DNA from: Dehalococcoidia bacterium
GTDB taxonomy: Bacteria; Chloroflexota; Dehalococcoidia; DSTF01; JALHUB01
DNA: 64,000 nt
Assembly: GCA_030018455.1 (NCBI GenBank)
Contig: JASEFU010000002.1
Location: 1 to 64,000, forward strand
Direction: 5' to 3'
Made by a program: the position numbers and the translations under genes. The notes under the pieces were generated by a model, which saw only the letters and a list, made by a program, of their open reading frames with translations, was not told the DNA's origin and did no database searches. Shown here piece by piece: positions 50,038-59,802 of this stretch (position 1 is its first letter; each line of letters opens with the position of its first letter).

Positions 50038-51669
50038 TCACTTGTCCAGCCACATATCGTACGTGTAGGCGATCATTCCCGGCTCCACGTCCTCATATCC
50101 CCGCACGTAGTTCCAGCGGGCCGTAAAGGCGTATGGTGAATAGAGATAGAGGAACGGACCGTGGCGATCCAGTATCTTGCGTGTCACCTCATGCGCCACC
50201 TTCTGCCGCTCGTAGATGTCCACCGTCACCAGTATCTTGTCCAGCAGGGCATCAATCTCCGGATCGGGCAGATGGACAGGGTTGGATTTCCGGGTCCAGT
50301 TCCTCGTGTGGTTGAATTGGAGCGGCAGGTGCTCGTTGCCGTAGGGGAGCCCGCCGCCGACCATCAGTTCGAAGTTCTGGCTCATGAGGTCGGCGACCCA
50401 GGCGCCGAGCTCCATCGGCACGAGGTTGATCGTGATGCCCGCCTCGGCCATCTGCTCCTTGATGACTGCGGCGAGATCAACATCGGAGCCGGAGGAGACG
50501 AATTTCAGGCTGAGGGTGAGGTCGCTGACGCCGGCGGCTGAAAGTAGCTGACGAGCTTTCGAAACGTCGTGCTTGTAGTGCTCTCGCAGCTCCTCCTGCG
50601 GAAGCGACCAGAACTCCAGGCCCCAGGACATCGGCCCGCTGACCTTGCCTTCGCCGAAGCATAGCCTCTCGATTATCATGTCGCGGTCGAGGGAGAGGTC
50701 CAGCGCCTCGCGGACGCGTATATCCTGGAGCGCCGGCACCTTGATCTCGTTCAGATTGATCATGAAGATGAAGAGGCTGGGCGATTTGACCAGCGTGATA
50801 TCCTTGCTGTAGCTCGCTACATCATCGGCCTGAATCTTGGTAGGCGGACTATACACATCCAGCTGCTGCGCCTTGAAGGCAGCCCTCAAGGCGGAATCGT
50901 TGGCGATTATCCGCCAGGACATGCCGTCCAAATAAGGGATCCCCTCTCTGTAGTAAATCGGGTTGCGGGTCATCTCCATCGTCTCGCCGCGGGAGAGGCT
51001 CGCCACCTGGAACGGGCCCGACCCGAGGCCGTGCGACTTGAGGTCGCCGAACTCCTCAACCGCCTCCTTTGCCACAATGGCCGTGCGGATCCCGCCGAAT
51101 TCCTCCATGGTGTAGGCATAGGGGCCGGTGAGGCGCACCTCAAATGTGTACGGGTCGGGCGCGGACTTGCTCTCCATGCCCTCCGTCCAGAAGGGGGTTG
51201 CCTGCGTTGAGGCGATCCTGTCGAAGCTGTACAGCACGTCCTCGGCGACGAGCTCGCGGCCGTTGGCGGGCGGCAAGTCCTGGAAGCGGACGCCCCGGCG
51301 CATCCGGAAGACGTAGGTGAGGTCGTCCGGCTGCTCCAGCGACTCGGCATGGTCAAAGACGAGGTAAGGGGCGCCCTCCAGGGGCACTATCTCGTGCAGC
51401 AGGTAGCCGTAGATGAAACAGATGAAGGCCAGGCCGAGCGTAACTTCGGTGTGGGGATCGATGCTGACCGCGGCAACGGTGCTCCCGAGGTGGTACACTC
51501 CCCCCCGTTTGGGAGCGCCGCTCGTGTGAGGAGCCGCCTGCTCTTCCTGATCATCGGTGCAGCGCAGGGCCGCCAGCGACGTAACGCCGGCCGCTGCCGT
51601 CGCCAGCTTCAGCGCCTGCCGCCGCGAGAGTCGTGTGTGCGCGAATAGCGGGCCGTCGGTCAGAGTCAT
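50038..51669 (-). CDS. ABC-type peptide/nickel solute-binding protein (family 5), paralog 2
   Basis: A 543-aa protein with LSRRQALKLATAAAGVTSLA as Tat-type signal and the same AALRC Cys motif. The mature part follows paralog 1 almost block by block (GAPKRGGVYHLGSTVAAVSI, LTYVFRMRRGVRFQDLPPAN, ending AYTYDMWLDK), so the pair is a recent tandem duplication. ATG 51669 is preferred to an ATG 33 nt upstream because AAGGA lies 10 nt before it. Ligand unknown. Confidence 0.88.
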   Translation of the reverse strand: MTLTDGPLFAHTRLSRRQALKLATAAAGVTSLAALRCTDDQEEQAAPHTSGAPKRGGVYHLGSTVAAVSIDPHTEVTLGLAFICFIYGYLLHEIVPLEGAPYLVFDHAESLEQPDDLTYVFRMRRGVRFQDLPPANGRELVAEDVLYSFDRIASTQATPFWTEGMESKSAPDPYTFEVRLTGPYAYTMEEFGGIRTAIVAKEAVEEFGDLKSHGLGSGPFQVASLSRGETMEMTRNPIYYREGIPYLDGMSWRIIANDSALRAAFKAQQLDVYSPPTKIQADDVASYSKDITLVKSPSLFIFMINLNEIKVPALQDIRVREALDLSLDRDMIIERLCFGEGKVSGPMSWGLEFWSLPQEELREHYKHDVSKARQLLSAAGVSDLTLSLKFVSSGSDVDLAAVIKEQMAEAGITINLVPMELGAWVADLMSQNFELMVGGGLPYGNEHLPLQFNHTRNWTRKSNPVHLPDPEIDALLDKILVTVDIYERQKVAHEVTRKILDRHGPFLYLYSPYAFTARWNYVRGYEDVEPGMIAYTYDMWLDK

Positions 51670-51771
51670 CGGGTCTTGTCCTTCCCAATTATGCAGTCTC
51701 ACCGATCTAGACGGAAGTAGCGTCCGCCGGCGGTCCTTCCGCAGCGCCGGCGCTGCGCAGGTGTTTCCTCC

Positions 51772-53058
51772 CTACTCTGCCGGCCGCGAAAGCCCCAGCG
51801 CGTCGCGCATGACCTCGAAGATGCGCGTGTTCTCGTAACAGCCGGCGAGCTCGGCGGCGCGCGGGCCGACAGCTCCCACTCCCACGTCCTCCGCCGTGTG
51901 GAACGAGCTAGCCCAGTCCAGCCAGAAGCTCTCTCCCGACGGCGATGCGAACGGCCCGTCTTCGTGGAGCGCCATCCGGCACTCCCGCGCGTCGTCCGGG
52001 CTCGGGTCCGGGCAGTCGCCGTCCTGCGGTATGTCCTCAATCGTCGGGCCGCCGGTCGCGTGGTCGGCGGTCACGATGACCAGCGTATCGGGGTGTTCCG
52101 CCTGGAAGGCGAGCGCCACGCGGACCGCCTCGTCAAAAGCCAGCACGTCGCCCAGCGTGTTCAGGGCGTCATTACGGTGGGCCGCGTCGTCGATCATGCC
52201 GCCTTCGACCATCAGGAAGAAGCCGTCCGGCGCCTTGCTCAGCACCGCCAGCGCCGCCGACGTCATGTCCGCGAGGGTGGGCGAATAGGGGCGCTCCATC
52301 TCGTAGTCCCCGAACGTGCCCAGCAGCTTCTCAACAGCGCTCAGGTCGAGCGCGGCGAGCTCTGTCTCGCTGCACACGGTCTCGTAGCCCTTCGCCTCCG
52401 CCTGCTCGATCAGGTCCACGCCGTCCGTGCGGTCGCCGTCATCGGGGAAGCAGCCGGCGTCGCCCGCGGGCAGGAAGTAGTCCTCGCCGCCGCCAAGCAG
52501 GACGTCGACCTCGTGGTCGAGCATGTCAACGGCGATGTTCAGGTAATCGCTTCGGTCGGCGTTATGACAGGCGAAGGCCGCCGGCGTGGCGTCGACGAGG
52601 CGCTCATCGGTCACGAGCCCCGTCTTCTTTCCCGCCGCCTGTGCCATCTCCAGCAACGTGGTCAGCGGCTCGCCATCCGCGTCCACGGCAAGCGCCCCGT
52701 TGACCGTCTTCACGCCCGTCGCCAGGGCCGTCGCCGCCGCCGCCGAATCGGTCACCAGTTTGTCCGCAGGGCCGGTTTTCGCCATGCCCGCGACCGGCAG
52801 CCCGTCCATGACGAGCTCCTCGCCGGAGTAGAGGCGGGCGGCCGCGCGGTGGCTCACGCCCATGCCGTCGCCGATGAGGAGGATCACGCTTGCGGCGGTC
52901 TCCTGCCCGACCGCGCCGCCGTCCTCGTTGTCGTCGCTGTCGCAGGCCGCGAGGGCGAGCGCCAGGAGAATGGGCAGCAGGGCCGCGGCGATTACTTTCC
53001 AGAAACGTGCCTCCCCGCCTCCCAAAGATCGCAAGTCCCCAGCGGTCTTTCCGCGCAT
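51772..53058 (-). CDS. phoA: alkaline phosphatase lipoprotein
   Basis: A 428-aa protein. A hydrophobic N terminus ends in LALALAACDSD, a clear lipobox, so it is lipid-anchored. SVILLIGDGMGVSHRAAARL has a metal Asp, KLVTDSAAAATALATGVKT has the nucleophilic Ser, EGGMIDDAAHRNDALN and VIVTADHATGGP hold further metal ligands. It hydrolyses phosphomonoesters outside the membrane. AAGGAGGGAGGACC precedes the ATG. A divergent PHP-domain phosphoesterase lies 110 nt away, suggesting shared phosphate-related regulation. Confidence 0.92.
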   Translation of the reverse strand: MRGKTAGDLRSLGGGEARFWKVIAAALLPILLALALAACDSDDNEDGGAVGQETAASVILLIGDGMGVSHRAAARLYSGEELVMDGLPVAGMAKTGPADKLVTDSAAAATALATGVKTVNGALAVDADGEPLTTLLEMAQAAGKKTGLVTDERLVDATPAAFACHNADRSDYLNIAVDMLDHEVDVLLGGGEDYFLPAGDAGCFPDDGDRTDGVDLIEQAEAKGYETVCSETELAALDLSAVEKLLGTFGDYEMERPYSPTLADMTSAALAVLSKAPDGFFLMVEGGMIDDAAHRNDALNTLGDVLAFDEAVRVALAFQAEHPDTLVIVTADHATGGPTIEDIPQDGDCPDPSPDDARECRMALHEDGPFASPSGESFWLDWASSFHTAEDVGVGAVGPRAAELAGCYENTRIFEVMRDALGLSRPAE

Positions 53059-53168
53059 GGTCCTCCCTCCTTGCGCCCCGGCGTCTGTACGCTGCCCGCC
53101 GAAGCCCTATAATAGCGCATGATATTGCGCTCGACGCCTTGTGCATAGATAGAATGGAGGCGGCCCGC

Positions 53169-54491
53169 ATGATTGCTCGAAGAGTGTTGCTCGTCCTGGC
53201 ATCGATGATGGTGGTAGCGCTGATGTCGTATGGTTGCGGCGACGATTCGGAGAAGGAAGAGGAGGCAGCGGCGCCCGAATACACGCTAGTCTATTACGAC
53301 GGCCACATGCACACCGTGGCATCCGACGGCAACGGCACGGTGGCCGATATCAAGAAGACGGCCCTCAGCCGCGGTCTCAGCGTCGTCATCGTTACCGACC
53401 ACTGCGAAGAGGTGACACAGCAGGAGTGGGAAGAGCTGCGGGCGGCGACGGCTGCCGTCTCCGACTCTTCATTTCTCGCCCTGGCCGGTATCGAGGTCAC
53501 GGGCAAGGAGGGTCTCCTCAACCGCGACCATATCGTCGCCTGGAACATCCCCAGCCCCTACGTCCAGGGACAGGGGACCGAGGCCTGCCCCGAGGAGGTG
53601 TGGCCCTCGGAGAAGAACCCTGAGGGCACGGGAACGGCGCACCCCGAGAACATCACGCGGTGGGTCGAGCATATCCATTCGCAGGGCGGGATTGCCGTGC
53701 ACGCTCATCCCGCGGGCTCGACGCGGCTCGATTACGGGGTCGACTACATCGAGGTGTACAACCAGAGCCAGATCGACGATATCGTCAGCTACGTGGGGGC
53801 GCTGGGGTTTTCGCCGGAGGAGGCCCTTCCCTACGCCATGACGATCGGCAACTTCGCCGTCTACGGCGAGCGCGACCTCGACACGCCGGTGCGCTTTCCC
53901 GGCGGCGCGGAGCCTATCTCGCTGCGCGCGGCGTTGCAGGCGGCAGGGCTGCGTCTCGGCGCGCCGGAGGCGCCGCTCAATTCATGGGACGACCTCCTGA
54001 TGGCGTACGTCCGCGGGGAAATGAAAAGGCCGACCTTCGCCGCCGCGGGCAGCGACGCCCACAACACCGCCGACGCCGACTCCAACGTCGGAATCGCCAG
54101 GAACGGCCTGTATGTGAGGGAACTGACGGCCGGCGCCGTGTACGAGGCGATCAGGGCGGGACGCAGCTTCGCCACGACGGGCCCGTCGCTCGATTTTCAA
54201 ATAGACGGGAAGATGATGGGCGAAACGGTGAACGTTGAGGCGGGCAAGCCGGTCAGGATACTGATGCGGGCGCAATCGGGGAGCGATACCGCCGTGCTGA
54301 CAGAGATCGACCTGATACGCAACGGCGAATTGCTGACAACGCTGCACCCGAACGAGACCGAGTACGAGGACGTGATGGAGGACTTCGTGGCGGAGCCGGG
54401 ATACTACCGCATCGAGGTGACGGCGCGCGACGAGACTACGGGCCGGGAGTACTTCGCCTGGTCGAACCCCGTCTTCGTCACCGTCCCGTGA
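53169..54491 (+). CDS. secreted PHP-domain phosphoesterase-like protein
   Basis: A 440-aa protein with signal MIARRVLLVLASMMVVALMS followed by YGCGDD, probably lipid-anchored though the lipobox is imperfect. YYDGHMHTVASDGNGTVADI is PHP motif I, VVIVTDHCEE motif II, AVHAHPAGSTRLDYGVDYIE motif III and AAAGSDAHNTADADSNVGIA motif IV: all metal-binding His/Asp are present. Residues about 345-440 are a beta-sandwich-like tail. ATG 53169 is chosen over ATG 53154 because GGAGG (53156-53160) fits it at 8 nt. A -10 TATAAT is at 53108-53113 with a weak -35. Confidence 0.82.
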   Translation: MIARRVLLVLASMMVVALMSYGCGDDSEKEEEAAAPEYTLVYYDGHMHTVASDGNGTVADIKKTALSRGLSVVIVTDHCEEVTQQEWEELRAATAAVSDSSFLALAGIEVTGKEGLLNRDHIVAWNIPSPYVQGQGTEACPEEVWPSEKNPEGTGTAHPENITRWVEHIHSQGGIAVHAHPAGSTRLDYGVDYIEVYNQSQIDDIVSYVGALGFSPEEALPYAMTIGNFAVYGERDLDTPVRFPGGAEPISLRAALQAAGLRLGAPEAPLNSWDDLLMAYVRGEMKRPTFAAAGSDAHNTADADSNVGIARNGLYVRELTAGAVYEAIRAGRSFATTGPSLDFQIDGKMMGETVNVEAGKPVRILMRAQSGSDTAVLTEIDLIRNGELLTTLHPNETEYEDVMEDFVAEPGYYRIEVTARDETTGREYFAWSNPVFVTVP

Positions 54492-54502
54492 GCGGGGAGG
54501 CG

Positions 54503-55759
54503 TCAGGTTTTCAGCTTCGCCCTCGATTCGCGCTCGGCGGCGCGGAAGACGCCCTTCGCCATCGTCGATGTCTCTTGCTGGACGCGCGCGGCGTAGATCT
54601 CGGCCCGAAGGGCGTGGACCTCGCGATTGGCCGGCCCGGCCGCCGCCGCCCACTCAATGACATGGCAGGCAAGACGCAGGCTGCCCTGCTCCATCAGCGC
54701 CCGCGCCCGCTCCATCAGGGCCGCGACGCCGCCCGCCAGCGCTGCTATCTCCGCCGCCTGCTCCGCCTCCGGCGCCGGCTTCAAGTGCGAAGGGTTGCCG
54801 TCGTACCAGCCGCCGTACAGCCGCCAGACGTTCCGCACGATGAACTCCGGCTCGTCATACACTGGCTGCAAGTAAGGGCGGTCTTTCAGGTGGGCCGGCG
54901 GCTTGACGGTGTGAATGACGGCGTCCAGCGTCGCCCCTTCGTTCATCAGCGCCACCGTCTGATCGTGCAGCGACTGCAGGAACTCCGCCGTGTCGAGCAG
55001 TATCTGGCGCACCCTGTCGCGTCCGACGACGATGATCCCGTGTCCCGGCGACAGCACCTCCGCCTCCAGCGACGCCATCTCGCGCAGCGCCTGCGCCCAC
55101 TCGGCGGAGTAGCGCTGCACCTTCTGCGGGTTGCCTGCGTTCGGCGCCGCCCAGATTATGAGGTCGCCGGGGCAGAGCACCCTGCGCTGCGGCGCCCACA
55201 CCCACGTGTGGTCGTCCGTCTCGCCGCGCGCGTGATGCAGCTCGAAGCGGAGGCCGCCCGCGGTCACGACCATCGACTCATCGTAGGTGGTATCGGGGTA
55301 GGTGTAGGAGACGGGCCACTGGACGTCGCCGCCGAACTGGCGTGAGTTGATGATGCCGTTGTAGCCTGCGGTGAGAATGTAGCGGTCGAAGCGGGCCGCC
55401 ACCGCCTCGTGGCCGATGACGCGCGGCGGCTGCCATCCCCGCTCCTTCGCTTCCTCGGCGAACGGCGGCACCCCGAAGACGTGATCGACGTGGCCGTGGG
55501 TGTAGACGGCGGCATCGAGGCGGGCGCCCGACCACCCGCGTATCGCCTCGTGCGTTTGCCGCTGGTTGAAGAACCCGCCGGTATCGATTAGGACAAGGCC
55601 GGCGTCGGTATCGAAAGCGGTCACGTTGGCAAACGACCGGTAGAAGATGGTGCGTTCCGCTATTTCCTCGATTTCCCCCGTTGCCGTAAAGGGATGGTGA
55701 TCATACGTTGAGATTTCGCCCGTCCATAGCTTCTCCGCCAGCTCTCTCACCGTCCCCAT
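54503..55759 (-). CDS. alkylsulfatase-like metallo-beta-lactamase protein
   Basis: A 418-aa protein. AAVYTHGHVDHVFGVPPFAE gives the HxHxDH zinc motif, ELHHARGETDDHTWVWAPQR a following His/Glu set, and VEVLSPGHGIIVVG the last His. A helical region (YLQPVYDEPEFIVRNVWRLY, GGWYDGNPSHLKPAP) is typical of the SdsA1/BDS1 dimerisation domain. No signal peptide. Such enzymes cleave alkyl sulfates or related esters. Start is ATG 55759 where family homology begins; a longer start at 55792 is less likely. Confidence 0.85.
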   Translation of the reverse strand: MGTVRELAEKLWTGEISTYDHHPFTATGEIEEIAERTIFYRSFANVTAFDTDAGLVLIDTGGFFNQRQTHEAIRGWSGARLDAAVYTHGHVDHVFGVPPFAEEAKERGWQPPRVIGHEAVAARFDRYILTAGYNGIINSRQFGGDVQWPVSYTYPDTTYDESMVVTAGGLRFELHHARGETDDHTWVWAPQRRVLCPGDLIIWAAPNAGNPQKVQRYSAEWAQALREMASLEAEVLSPGHGIIVVGRDRVRQILLDTAEFLQSLHDQTVALMNEGATLDAVIHTVKPPAHLKDRPYLQPVYDEPEFIVRNVWRLYGGWYDGNPSHLKPAPEAEQAAEIAALAGGVAALMERARALMEQGSLRLACHVIEWAAAAGPANREVHALRAEIYAARVQQETSTMAKGVFRAAERESRAKLKT

Positions 55760-55811
55760 CGCGGCCTCCTTCCTGCCCTCGCCGGACAACAACGTTTGGT
55801 CTACCGAGGCT

Positions 55812-56798
55812 TCACTCCTCGAAAAACGCCCGGATTGCCTCCGTCACGCCTTTCGGCTGCTCCAGCTCGCTGAAGTGCCCGCAGTCCCGCACGACCCGCA
55901 ATTCCGCGTCGGGGAACAGCTCCGTCCCGCCGTCGAAGTACCAGAGCGGCTGGGCGGGGTCGCTGTCCGCCTGGAGCAGCAGCACCGGAAAGTCCATTGC
56001 CGCAAAGAGCGCCTCTCGCTCTTCGGCATTGACGCCGCCGCTGAAGAAGTCGCGGAAGTAGCGCGGCACGGCCTCGGCGACCCCCTCGCGGCTGAACTCC
56101 TCGATGATGCGCGTCATGTCCTCTTCGGCGACCGGCTGCACCGTCCGACCCTCGTAGACCGTGCGCACGAACGCTTCGGCGTCGTCCATCAGGCGGGCCG
56201 CAAGCGCCTGGTCCTGGAACAACACGAACTGGGGGTGGTTCTTCGGGTCGGTCTTGAGGAGCGGCGCCTGCATGCGGACGTAGCGCTGGACGCGGTCCGG
56301 GTGTCTTCCCGCCAGGTAATCGCCGATCATCGTGCCCCAGTCGTGAGTGACCAGGCTGAACCGGTGGAGGCCGATGGCGTCGAGAAGCGTTAGCAGCTCG
56401 TCGGCGACGTTAGCCGGCCGATAGTCGCCGTCCGACTTGTCGGACCGGCCGTAGCCCTTCAGGTCGATGGCGATGACACGGTACTCGGACGCGAGCGCTT
56501 CGAGCTGATAGTGCCAGGAGTACCACGATTCCGGCAGCCCGTGGAGAAAGACGACCGGTTCGCCCTCGCCCGCTTCCACGTAGTGCCAGGTCAGCGCGTA
56601 CGGCTCGCCGTCTTCCGCAGGCGTCGTGACTTGGACGACGCGCGAGCGCATGGTCACGCCGTTCATCTCGAAGGTCTCGGACTCGATCTCGCGCAGCGCT
56701 TGCGGTCCTTCGCCATCGCAGGCGGACGCAAGCGTTGAGGCAAGCGCGAGACCCGCCAGGAGCAGCGCCGGAAGAAGTCTTCTAACAATTCCCTGCAT
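55812..56798 (-). CDS. secreted alpha/beta hydrolase, epoxide-hydrolase/dehalogenase type
   Basis: A 328-aa protein with signal peptide (MQGIVRRLLPALLLAGLALA, then STLASAC, possible lipid anchor). PVVFLHGLPESWYSWHYQLE has the HGxP oxyanion loop, SLVTHDWGTMIGDYLAGRHP has Asp as nucleophile (HDWG), and VVRDCGHFSELEQPKGVTEA has the catalytic His. Asp rather than Ser places it with epoxide hydrolases and haloalkane dehalogenases. ATG 56798 begins the signal peptide; upstream in-frame sequence has no homology. Confidence 0.87.
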   Translation of the reverse strand: MQGIVRRLLPALLLAGLALASTLASACDGEGPQALREIESETFEMNGVTMRSRVVQVTTPAEDGEPYALTWHYVEAGEGEPVVFLHGLPESWYSWHYQLEALASEYRVIAIDLKGYGRSDKSDGDYRPANVADELLTLLDAIGLHRFSLVTHDWGTMIGDYLAGRHPDRVQRYVRMQAPLLKTDPKNHPQFVLFQDQALAARLMDDAEAFVRTVYEGRTVQPVAEEDMTRIIEEFSREGVAEAVPRYFRDFFSGGVNAEEREALFAAMDFPVLLLQADSDPAQPLWYFDGGTELFPDAELRVVRDCGHFSELEQPKGVTEAIRAFFEE

Positions 56799-56809
56799 GC
56801 CGTCACTCC

Positions 56810-58174
56810 TTACGCTGACCGCATTTCCCTGCGCATCGACTCCGCCGTTTGTCCGCGCGTCGACTCGATGATGCGGACGGCGGCGCGCGTGATCGCCGCC
56901 AGGTGCTCGCGGTCGATTTTGTCCAGCGTGTCCATGGCGTCGAACAGGTAGAATGGCGCCGTCAGGAAGCTGACAAGCGGCACGCCCGCGGGATGGAATG
57001 CCCCGGCGTCGGTCGGGGGCCGCTCGCCGAAGACCGCCGGCGGCAGGATGAGCGACCTCTCGAGCCGCTCCGCCTCGATCGCCGAGCGCACGGCGTCTTC
57101 GAGCGCCGCGTTGCGGCTGGTGAACCACCAGCGCGCCTCCGGCAGGCCCGTCGGCTCAAGCCTGCCGTCCTTTTCCGCGAACTCCGCGGCGGCGTGTTCA
57201 AGGTGCACCTCGAGCACGGTGCGCTCGAGCTCCGCCTCGTGGGCCTTTATGAACGCGCGCGTGCCGATGCCGCCCGTCATGTGGCCCGTCGTCAGGAGAA
57301 AGAGCATGCGGTGAGGGCGCTCCGACGGCGGCACCCGCGACCAGTACTCCGCCTGCGCCAGCACAAGGGCGACGCCCGATGCGTCCTCGACCGCCGAAGC
57401 CCACGGCCCGTCGTGGTGCGAGCCGACGATGACGAGTTGTTCGTCCTCACCGGGCAGCTCGCCGATTACGTTGTCGCTCGTCGTCATGTGCCGTTCCGCG
57501 TCGACTTCGATGCGGGCGCGGACGGGCCCGGCGGCCAGCATTTCGCGCAGACGGGCGCCGTCGCTCCCCCTAATCCAGACGGCGGGCACGGGCCGCGCGA
57601 CGCCGTCGTAGGGGACGTAGTAGCGGTAGGAATCGCCCGGAAAGTCGAGGATGGAGCCGATGAAAGCGAGGGCTCCGGCGTCGATCGCAGCGTCGGCGAC
57701 GAGCTGGCGTCCGGGCGCGAAGGGCATCACCTGCACGGACTCGGCCATCGTGTGGCGGGGATCGTAGTGCCAGGTGGCGACGCCGGTGAACGCTTTGTGA
57801 GGGATGCGCACGAGGGATTCGTCACGCAAGGCGATGCGGCCGCGCACATCGTCCGGCGATTCGAAGTCAAAGCGGGCAAGCGGCCCTTCAACCACGCCCG
57901 GCGCCGTGTGCGGCAGCGGAAAGCATTCGAGCGTCAGGCGGGAGGCGTCCGGCCCGTCGCGCCAGGCCGTGACCGAAGCGCGGCGCGGCTCCCAGTACGG
58001 CAGCTCGACCGGCTCCGCGCGCACGTTCTCGAGACCGAGCTCCCGGAAGCGCTCGAGGCAGAAACGCTCCGTCCATCTGTCGGCGGGGGAGCCGGGCCGC
58101 CGCTCGCCCTGCGCGAAGATCTGCTCGACCCAGCGGAAGACGGCGTCGTTGTCCGGAATCAGCTCGTGGCGCAC
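56810..58174 (-). CDS. M28-family metallopeptidase-like protein
   Basis: A 454-aa protein starting GTG 58174 with GGAGG upstream. LVIVGSHHDGPWASAVEDAS (about 249-268) supplies zinc His and Asp, TTGHMTGGIGTRAFIKAHEA follows, VHLEHAAAEF replaces the usual Glu-containing strand, and PPTDAGAFHPAGVPLVSF ends the fold. A PA-like insert lies at about 90-215. Peptidases of this family remove amino acids from peptide or amide ends. The replaced residues near LLTTGHM make full activity uncertain. Confidence 0.78.
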   Translation of the reverse strand: MRHELIPDNDAVFRWVEQIFAQGERRPGSPADRWTERFCLERFRELGLENVRAEPVELPYWEPRRASVTAWRDGPDASRLTLECFPLPHTAPGVVEGPLARFDFESPDDVRGRIALRDESLVRIPHKAFTGVATWHYDPRHTMAESVQVMPFAPGRQLVADAAIDAGALAFIGSILDFPGDSYRYYVPYDGVARPVPAVWIRGSDGARLREMLAAGPVRARIEVDAERHMTTSDNVIGELPGEDEQLVIVGSHHDGPWASAVEDASGVALVLAQAEYWSRVPPSERPHRMLFLLTTGHMTGGIGTRAFIKAHEAELERTVLEVHLEHAAAEFAEKDGRLEPTGLPEARWWFTSRNAALEDAVRSAIEAERLERSLILPPAVFGERPPTDAGAFHPAGVPLVSFLTAPFYLFDAMDTLDKIDREHLAAITRAAVRIIESTRGQTAESMRREMRSA

Positions 58175-58205
58175 GTGCGGTCCCTCCTTTTTGCTCCGTC
58201 CGATG

Positions 58206-59771
58206 TCACAGGCCGCCCCGCAGGGGCACGCCCTCCCAGGCGTCGAGCTCCTCGCGGTAGGGGTCGGTCTCCACGCGGCACGGCACGTCGAATATCATTG
58301 TCGCGCGGTTGGCGGCAGTGTAGGGCTCCCAGTGCGGGATGGACGGGTTGTTGGGGTCGCCGCTGCGGGCGAAGGCGCGCCACGTGCGGCTCATGATGTC
58401 GCACAGCTCGTACTTGTCCTGCCGGCTGCCGGTCAGCGGCATGTGGTCGACCGTCTCAAACACGAAGGGGATCTCGAGAGCGTGGGTGGACTTGAACAGG
58501 CCGCCCAGGTAATCGGTCTCCCAGGTGAACAGGTACATGAACACGGGGGCTCCGCCCGCGGCCGCCTTCCGCTCGGCGAGGACGATGGACGCCCGCCGGA
58601 ACCCTTCGCTGGTGATGCCGACAAGCAGGTCCCAGGGCGAAGCGCCTGGCCGCGTCCGCCTGTAAGTGTCGATGATCGTGTCCGTCCTGTCGCCGAGAAC
58701 GGGCGCGAGGCGTTCCTTCAGCTCCTGCTCGGTGAGCCTGCGACGTTGCGGGTCGGCGGCGAGGAAGAGCGCCGCTTCGTCGCGGTTCGTGCCCACGATC
58801 ACCGGCACGTCGACGGCGGTCGGCGCAGCGACGGGGTCGAACGGGTGGACGGGCAGGTAGCGGCCGTCCATTACAGGCGCGAACCCCATTAGCGGCGTTG
58901 TGGGCGTGATCATCAGGGCGCTGCGGCGTCGCGGCGGCGGAAGCCGGATGACGGCGTCGAGCAGTTGCCGCGGGGGCAGCGCCTGGAGCTTTTCGGTCTC
59001 GTTCGGGCGGATGTCGAGCTGTGCCAGCAGGCGCTCGGTGTACTCCGTGGCCTCGGCGGGCTCGAGCGCGCGGATGCCGGGTCCGCTCTGGATGATGGCG
59101 CGGTGGAAGAGGCCTTTCGCGGAGGGCATCGCGAGAAGATGGCTGACCTTCGCTCCGCCTCCGGATTCGCCGAAGATCGTAACGTTGGCGGGGTCGCCGC
59201 CGAACGCTTCGATGTTGTCGCGTACCCACTCGAGCGCGAGCACCACGTCGAGCAGCCCGGCGATGCCTGAACCGGCGAACGCCTCGCCCGCGAGGTCTGC
59301 CAGGTGCAGGTAGCCGAAGACGTTCAGCCGGTGGTTGATCGTCACGATGACGACGTCGCCGTGCGCGGCGAGGGCGGCGCCATTGTACGTCAGCTCGGAG
59401 CCGGCGCCCTGCGCGTAGCCGCGGCCGTGCAGCCACACCATGACGGGGCGCTTGCCGCCGTCACGTATGCCGGCGGTCCACACGTTCAGCACCAGACAGT
59501 CCTCGCTCTGCGGGAGGTGGCGCAAGACTCCCATCACGCGTTCGTCGATGGCGGCCTGGTCCCAGTCGGTCAGCGCCCCTATTTGCGGGCAGATCGGGCC
59601 GTAGTCTGTGGTGTAGCGCACGCCGGTCCACGGCTCCGGCGGCCGCGGCGGCAGGAAACGCCGGTCGCCGCCGGTGGGAGCGCCGTAAGGCACGCCCTTA
59701 AAGGAGAAGACTCTTCGCTCAATCGTGCCCCGGATGGTACCCGCCGTAGTCTCGACCGTAATGTCGTTCAC
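58206..59771 (-). CDS. type-B carboxylesterase
   Basis: A 521-aa protein starting GTG 59771. [20 protein letters not shown] is the N-terminal family segment, [12 protein letters not shown] follows, [18 protein letters not shown] is the oxyanion loop, [20 protein letters not shown] has the nucleophilic Ser, and [20 protein letters not shown] includes the catalytic His. No signal peptide. It hydrolyses esters, possibly para-nitrobenzyl-esterase type. Sits in a run of hydrolase genes on the same strand. Confidence 0.9.
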   Translation of the reverse strand: MNDITVETTAGTIRGTIERRVFSFKGVPYGAPTGGDRRFLPPRPPEPWTGVRYTTDYGPICPQIGALTDWDQAAIDERVMGVLRHLPQSEDCLVLNVWTAGIRDGGKRPVMVWLHGRGYAQGAGSELTYNGAALAAHGDVVIVTINHRLNVFGYLHLADLAGEAFAGSGIAGLLDVVLALEWVRDNIEAFGGDPANVTIFGESGGGAKVSHLLAMPSAKGLFHRAIIQSGPGIRALEPAEATEYTERLLAQLDIRPNETEKLQALPPRQLLDAVIRLPPPRRRSALMITPTTPLMGFAPVMDGRYLPVHPFDPVAAPTAVDVPVIVGTNRDEAALFLAADPQRRRLTEQELKERLAPVLGDRTDTIIDTYRRTRPGASPWDLLVGITSEGFRRASIVLAERKAAAGGAPVFMYLFTWETDYLGGLFKSTHALEIPFVFETVDHMPLTGSRQDKYELCDIMSRTWRAFARSGDPNNPSIPHWEPYTAANRATMIFDVPCRVETDPYREELDAWEGVPLRGGL

Positions 59772-59802
59772 GTTTTGCTCCCTTCTTCGGGGCCTGCCGT
59801 TC

